From positions 1 to 8,700 of the forward strand of contig JABCSP010000081.1 of NCBI GenBank assembly GCA_018238825.1: DNA of 8,700 nucleotides. The letters are read 5' to 3'. This DNA comes from Candidatus Thorarchaeota archaeon. GTDB taxonomy: Archaea; Asgardarchaeota; Thorarchaeia; Thorarchaeales; Thorarchaeaceae. A program made the position numbers and the translations under genes. The notes below the pieces were generated by a model. It was not told the origin of the DNA. It worked only from the letters and a program-made list of their open reading frames with translations, and ran no database searches. Positions 5,233 through 8,700 of this stretch are shown in pieces (within the stretch, counting starts at the first letter, position 1; each line of letters opens with the position of its first letter).

Positions 5233-6441
5233 CTATTTCTTGGTTATCTTGGATTTGAGATAGCTTGGGGCTATAGCAATAATTGAGCTTCTTACTGATT
5301 TTTCACCCATCAACATCTCTGCAATAATGCGCTGTGACTTCTGTGATTCAATAAACCCTGACCCACTCCAGCCTTCTGATTTTCTGCTACTTTCAGGTCT
5401 CATGAGTTTCCTTTGAATCCAAAATCCCCATTTAAGATCTGAACCAATTTGTTTAGTCCAATTTTTCTCGTAGTGAGATAGCGCACTATCTGAAAATTCA
5501 TTCTTGCGAATGCATCGGGCCGCAGTTTGAGCCGCCTGAAAACCTCCTACCATGGAATAGTGAATACCTTCACCACTAATTGGAGAGCAATGTCCTGCGG
5601 AATCTCCCGCAAGCAAAATTCTTTGACCGAATGATGGTGTTATCACTCCACAAAGTGGCATTAAGGCTGAGTCTTTCTTGATAAGGACACCATTTGATAA
5701 CTCACTTCTAAATGGTTCAACTTCTTTGAGAATATAATCTAGATATTCGTGCGTTCGTTGCTTGTTCTCTCGTACGTTTCTTACTAACCCGCCTGTTCCC
5801 ATCACTGCGACCTTACCTCTTGGAAAGATCCAGCTGTATCCGCTAGGAGAATATTTGTTCCCGTACAGAAATACATTGGAATTATCTAGTATCTCATCCA
5901 CTTCAATGTGGTATTGCAGACCATAGCCCATTCTTGAATTTGGAATCCTTCTTCTTATTGGTGTGAATCTTTGACTTACTGGATTAGCACCACTTGCATC
6001 AATAATCAGCTTGGATGTGAGGGTTCTTAGGTTTCCGTCCTCTCTCAATGTTATTTCGCATGAGTCCCTATTCGTTTCGACCTTGCTTACTTTTGATCCG
6101 AAGAATATACTTCTTGTTTGTGGAATCATACTCTGCAGTGTTTTACTTAAAGCTCCTCTACTTACATTGACTCCAAGAAGGCGGTCGAATTCGATAGTAA
6201 CAAGCTCTTTTTCAGAAAATTTCATTCTCACTTCATTAATTTCATGTTGGTCACTTATTTTTGGAATAGAGAATCGTCTTATACTTGAAATAGGAATGAA
6301 TCCTGCACAGGGTTTGCTCTCACCTGGATTCAATTCTCTGTCGAACAGTTGATAATCCACATCAAGTTCTGCTAATTTCCTTGCAGCTGTTAATCCCGCT
6401 GGCCCTGCTCCTATCACAATGACATCTGTGTCCGTCTTCAT
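5233..6441 (-). CDS. Geranylgeranyl-reductase-family FAD-dependent oxidoreductase
   Basis: A 402-residue flavoprotein of the COG0644 family, which saturates geranylgeranyl chains of archaeal ether lipids or of isoprenoid quinones. The N-terminal Rossmann motif is GAGPAG (11-16), with the acidic end of strand 2 in LFDRE (32-36). It has DASG (148-151), the family's lipid-site motif PSGYSWIFP (199-207), and the second FAD motif GDSAGH (279-284) followed by SPISGEGI. The Cys region reads KPCAGFI (43-49), a variant of the usual Cys-Gly-Gly, so it may be a paralogue with a different substrate rather than the main phospholipid reductase. A basic C-terminus (KSKITKK) may help membrane contact. The ATG has no ribosome-binding site; a TATA-like TTTAAG lies about 33-38 nt upstream, as in leaderless archaeal genes. 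It follows the surface-protein gene by 79 bp on the same strand. Confidence 0.88.
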   Translation of the reverse strand: MKTDTDVIVIGAGPAGLTAARKLAELDVDYQLFDRELNPGESKPCAGFIPISSIRRFSIPKISDQHEINEVRMKFSEKELVTIEFDRLLGVNVSRGALSKTLQSMIPQTRSIFFGSKVSKVETNRDSCEITLREDGNLRTLTSKLIIDASGANPVSQRFTPIRRRIPNSRMGYGLQYHIEVDEILDNSNVFLYGNKYSPSGYSWIFPRGKVAVMGTGGLVRNVRENKQRTHEYLDYILKEVEPFRSELSNGVLIKKDSALMPLCGVITPSFGQRILLAGDSAGHCSPISGEGIHYSMVGGFQAAQTAARCIRKNEFSDSALSHYEKNWTKQIGSDLKWGFWIQRKLMRPESSRKSEGWSGSGFIESQKSQRIIAEMLMGEKSVRSSIIAIAPSYLKSKITKK

Positions 6442-6473
6442 ATCAAACAGAACATAATCAAGTGGGCATCATC

Positions 6474-6480
6474 TTAAATC
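6474..6480 (-). promoter_or_regulatory. Weak TATA-like element of the reductase gene
   Basis: On the minus strand GATTTAAG reads about 33-40 nt before the reductase ATG. With no ribosome-binding site before that ATG, a transcript starting only a few bases upstream (near-leaderless) fits. The match to a TATA box is modest, and read-through from the surface-protein gene is the alternative. Confidence 0.3.
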
Positions 6481-6520
6481 ATTGGATTGAATCTGCTAGT
6501 TGGTATCGGATTAACTTATA

Positions 6521-8700
6521 CTATGAGCCTCGTTTTCTTATTATAACAATCAAAACGACGGCAAGGATTGTAATTCCAGCAATAGAAATAGTCGCTATTA
6601 GTAATAGACCATCATCTGGTGGAGGGGTTGATGATGTTGTAGTGGTATCTGTAGTAGTAGTTGTAGTAGTTGTGGTTGTAGTGGTTGTAGTGGTTGTAGA
6701 TGTAGTCGTGGTAGTTGTGGTGGTAGTGGTTGTACCAGTACCGATGGTGACAGTTACTGTATCTGTAGCATCATTTCCGGTAACGTCATATACAATCAGT
6801 GTGTAATCATAAATTCCAGAATCTAAACCTGATACAACAAGCTCAATGTCGCCGCCGACCCAGGTGGTGGTTGAAACCAGTACTACATCGTTAACCAAAA
6901 TAGTGTAAGTTCCAGGACTGAGATCCGAACACTCCCATACAAGAGTGAAAGGTGTATCTTCATCTTCTTGAAGATCATGAGGTCCAAAGATTTCTGGAGG
7001 GGTTGTATCTTCAATATACACCCATGTTATTGTTGTTACTCTGTTTCCATATGCATCAATGACTAACGCAGTAACATTGAATGTATCTAGATTAGGTTGA
7101 AATGTCCAAGACACAGTACTTGAATCCCAAACTCCTGAATTCCTCTCCAATCCATTAGTGTATACGTACCATTCTCCATCTTGGTCCCAAGGATCAATAT
7201 TATAGACCGCCCAATTTATTTCAACATTATTACCGAGTTCAACAGTGATTGATGTAACTTCAGCAAGACTTGGTGCAGTTGTGTCTACAACAGTTACCCA
7301 AACTGTATCAATCCCGATGTTTCCGCTTTCATCTGTGATTACTATAGTGATGTTGTAGGTGCCTGGAAAATGCCCATCAAGAATATGTACAATATCTCCT
7401 CCAAAGAATGTACTATTAGACTGCAATGTATTATTATCATAGATTGAATAATTCGATGGATAGAGTTCAGTCCAGTTCCATGAAATATTAGGTGATGTTC
7501 CTGCTTCAAAACTGAAGTCTTCGGTGCCTGTTACTAACGGATCTGTTGTATCGAAGTGCTCAATCATACAAGTTCTTACAATCCAATTCCCATTTTGGTC
7601 TGAAACATGAATTGTAACATTATACTCTCCAACATGTTGTGTTCCAATGTAAATTGATTCGGAACTGGGAGATGTCCATGTCATATTCCACCAGAGACTT
7701 CCATCTAACCACATGACATACCTTCCAGGGAAGTAGTCACTCATTGTAAAGTTCACCCAGCATTCTTCAATTCCCGCCTCCGCTTGAAAATCGGATGTAA
7801 AACCTGTGATGAGGGGGTCTATTGTATCCTGAATTGTAATGAGAATAGTGTCTGATGCGCTGTTACCACTTGTGTCCCAAACCATGATTGTTAGATTGTG
7901 TTCACCTAATGAGAGTGCACTAATTGAGAAATTCACTTGGGCACCTGAGAACCATGGCCCCGTTTGTTCCAAGGTATCATCGAGGTAGATAGAATAATTT
8001 TCCGGTAGTAAATCAGAGATAGTCCATGTGATGTTATGCTCAGAAATTGGGAACTCAAACAAACTATTGCCTGGACTATCGATTATTGGATTTGTAGTAT
8101 CGACCATTACCTCTATGAACACAGTATCGCTTACTCGATTACCTGAGGTATCTTCAACATAAATAGAGAAATTATACATCCCTGGATCTAATCCATCAAT
8201 TGATACATTGATCATTCCCCCAGAAATCCATGTATCAGTTTCATTTAGTGAACCGTTACGATAGACATAGTAATAATCAGATAAACGATCAGTAGCTGTC
8301 CAGATGATGTTATTCCCAGTTGTTCCTACATCATATGTATCGTCACCAGCTGGAGTTAATTCAGGAAAAACTATGTCCTCGACTGTATTGTTGAACAGAT
8401 AATTGGAACCAAAACTCAAGAAATCTGACTCGCCGTCACTTCGTACAATATTGTGGACTAAATCATTGTTATTTCCATCTAGATAGAAGCCTGTGTCGTC
8501 GTATGGTGGTACAGTATTGGGATTGAGGTTGGCGAGATTATTACTAATGAGATTGTTATCTGCATTTTGTAATTGATAACCGTAGATGTAACTGTGGGTT
8601 GCATTGTTATCAATCAGATTGCAGTAGGTACTTTCATACAATGAGTATCCATATTCGGAGTTAGTAACAGTATTTTGACTAATATTGCAGTGGTCACTAT
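6521..8700 (-). CDS. Large anchored surface protein: beta-helix, six Ig/PKD-like repeats, Thr stalk, TM helix (5' end outside window)
   Basis: The reading frame is open to the right edge, so the start is missing; the TTG at 8641 is internal. Residues are counted from that codon, with about 19 more upstream. Roughly the first 95 residues are Asn-rich beta-helix rungs of NosD type (NADNNLISNNLANLN, DGNNNDLVHNIV). Six repeats of about 90 residues follow (97-634), mostly opening with DTTxP and closing with DxxGN. Then come a 36-residue stalk with 32 Thr, PPPDDG, a 23-residue membrane helix (679-701) and the basic tail RKRGS, giving an outside-N, inside-C anchor. About 20 N-glycosylation sequons occur before residue 525. 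No enzyme motif is seen; adhesion, cell-cell contact or a cell-envelope component is likely. The TAG is at 6521-6523. The reductase follows on the same strand. Confidence 0.85.
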   Translation of the reverse strand, partial: SDHCNISQNTVTNSEYGYSLYESTYCNLIDNNATHSYIYGYQLQNADNNLISNNLANLNPNTVPPYDDTGFYLDGNNNDLVHNIVRSDGESDFLSFGSNYLFNNTVEDIVFPELTPAGDDTYDVGTTGNNIIWTATDRLSDYYYVYRNGSLNETDTWISGGMINVSIDGLDPGMYNFSIYVEDTSGNRVSDTVFIEVMVDTTNPIIDSPGNSLFEFPISEHNITWTISDLLPENYSIYLDDTLEQTGPWFSGAQVNFSISALSLGEHNLTIMVWDTSGNSASDTILITIQDTIDPLITGFTSDFQAEAGIEECWVNFTMSDYFPGRYVMWLDGSLWWNMTWTSPSSESIYIGTQHVGEYNVTIHVSDQNGNWIVRTCMIEHFDTTDPLVTGTEDFSFEAGTSPNISWNWTELYPSNYSIYDNNTLQSNSTFFGGDIVHILDGHFPGTYNITIVITDESGNIGIDTVWVTVVDTTAPSLAEVTSITVELGNNVEINWAVYNIDPWDQDGEWYVYTNGLERNSGVWDSSTVSWTFQPNLDTFNVTALVIDAYGNRVTTITWVYIEDTTPPEIFGPHDLQEDEDTPFTLVWECSDLSPGTYTILVNDVVLVSTTTWVGGDIELVVSGLDSGIYDYTLIVYDVTGNDATDTVTVTIGTGTTTTTTTTTTTSTTTTTTTTTTTTTTTTDTTTTSSTPPPDDGLLLIATISIAGITILAVVLIVIIRKRGS
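6626..6733 (-). repeat. Thr-rich low-complexity stalk tract
   Basis: The tract encodes 36 residues: 11 Thr, Ser, 16 Thr, Asp, 4 Thr, two Ser, Thr. Codons are a mix of ACA, ACC and ACT with one ACG, so most of it is not a pure triplet repeat. A 9-bp unit, ACAACCACT, does recur in tandem in the middle and could slip. Such stalks space a surface domain away from the membrane and are typical O-glycosylation regions. The plus strand shows a spurious poly-Val frame. Confidence 0.85.
6740..8353 (-). repeat. Six tandem Ig/PKD-like repeats within the surface protein
   Basis: Units in order of translation: 8353-8102, 8101-7829, 7828-7553, 7552-7286, 7285-7010 and 7009-6740. Common features are a DTTxP linker (variants DTTNP, DTIDP, DTTDP, DTTAP, DTTPP; the first unit lacks it), a W/F-rich second strand, YxxY/YSIY in the middle, GxYNxTI-like, and DxxGNxxxDT at the end. 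Units 3 and 5 have lost the final DT pattern. The units differ strongly in DNA, so the array is old rather than recently amplified. Confidence 0.8.

Noticed and set aside
5730..5750. GAATAT/ATATTC inverted repeat inside the reductase gene
   Set aside because: It is within coding sequence and unphased with the upstream motif; such AT-rich hexamers are expected by chance.
6011..6352. Plus-strand frame opposite the reductase
   Set aside because: It lies wholly antisense to a well-supported flavoprotein whose FAD and lipid-site motifs read on the minus strand.
6462..6806. Plus-strand frame encoding a poly-Val protein
   Set aside because: It is the antisense shadow of the Thr codons of the surface-protein stalk.

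Overview
The window looks archaeal, most probably from an Asgard lineage (a Thorarchaeia-like genome would fit, but this is a low-confidence placement). The reasons are three Roadblock/LC7 proteins beside a Ras-superfamily GTPase, a geranylgeranyl-reductase-family flavoprotein, a giant Thr-rich surface protein with a C-terminal anchor, TATA-like AT-rich promoters, and Shine-Dalgarno (SD) sequences of the GGAG / GAGGTGA type. The DNA is AT-rich throughout, except for a locally GC-rich patch near 4920-4995.

The left half (63-4783, plus strand) is a signalling-type cluster: winged-helix regulator, Roadblock protein 1, small GTPase, Roadblock protein 2, Roadblock protein 3, a second winged-helix regulator paralogous to the first, then a HEAT-repeat-like protein. 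The GTPase, Roadblock 2 and Roadblock 3 genes lie 11-12 nt apart and the second regulator follows 39 nt later, so they are probably co-transcribed. The GTPase has GVPGQ in place of DxxGQ at G3, as in the MglA/CvnD-like (COG2229) GTPases. Gene content resembles the actinobacterial conservon (Roadblock CvnB, winged-helix CvnC, GTPase CvnD), but without a histidine kinase and with extra Roadblock and regulator copies. Perfect inverted repeats lie before the first regulator, over the probable promoter of Roadblock 1, and just after the Roadblock 1 stop.

The spacer 4784-5232 has no convincing long gene. Its first 217 nt can fold into a 16-bp long-range helix enclosing small hairpins, followed by two more perfect hairpins and a T7 run; this is the best candidate for an undescribed structured RNA. 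Further right is a 45-codon reading frame with a consensus AGGAGG and a TTG start, overlapping more inverted repeats.

The right half (5233-8700, minus strand) has a geranylgeranyl-reductase-family FAD enzyme and, upstream of it on the same strand, the 3' part of a large extracellular protein. The latter has a beta-helix-like N-terminal part, six Ig/PKD-like repeats of about 90 residues, a 36-residue Thr-rich stalk, one transmembrane helix and a basic tail. It is open to the window edge, so its true start lies outside.
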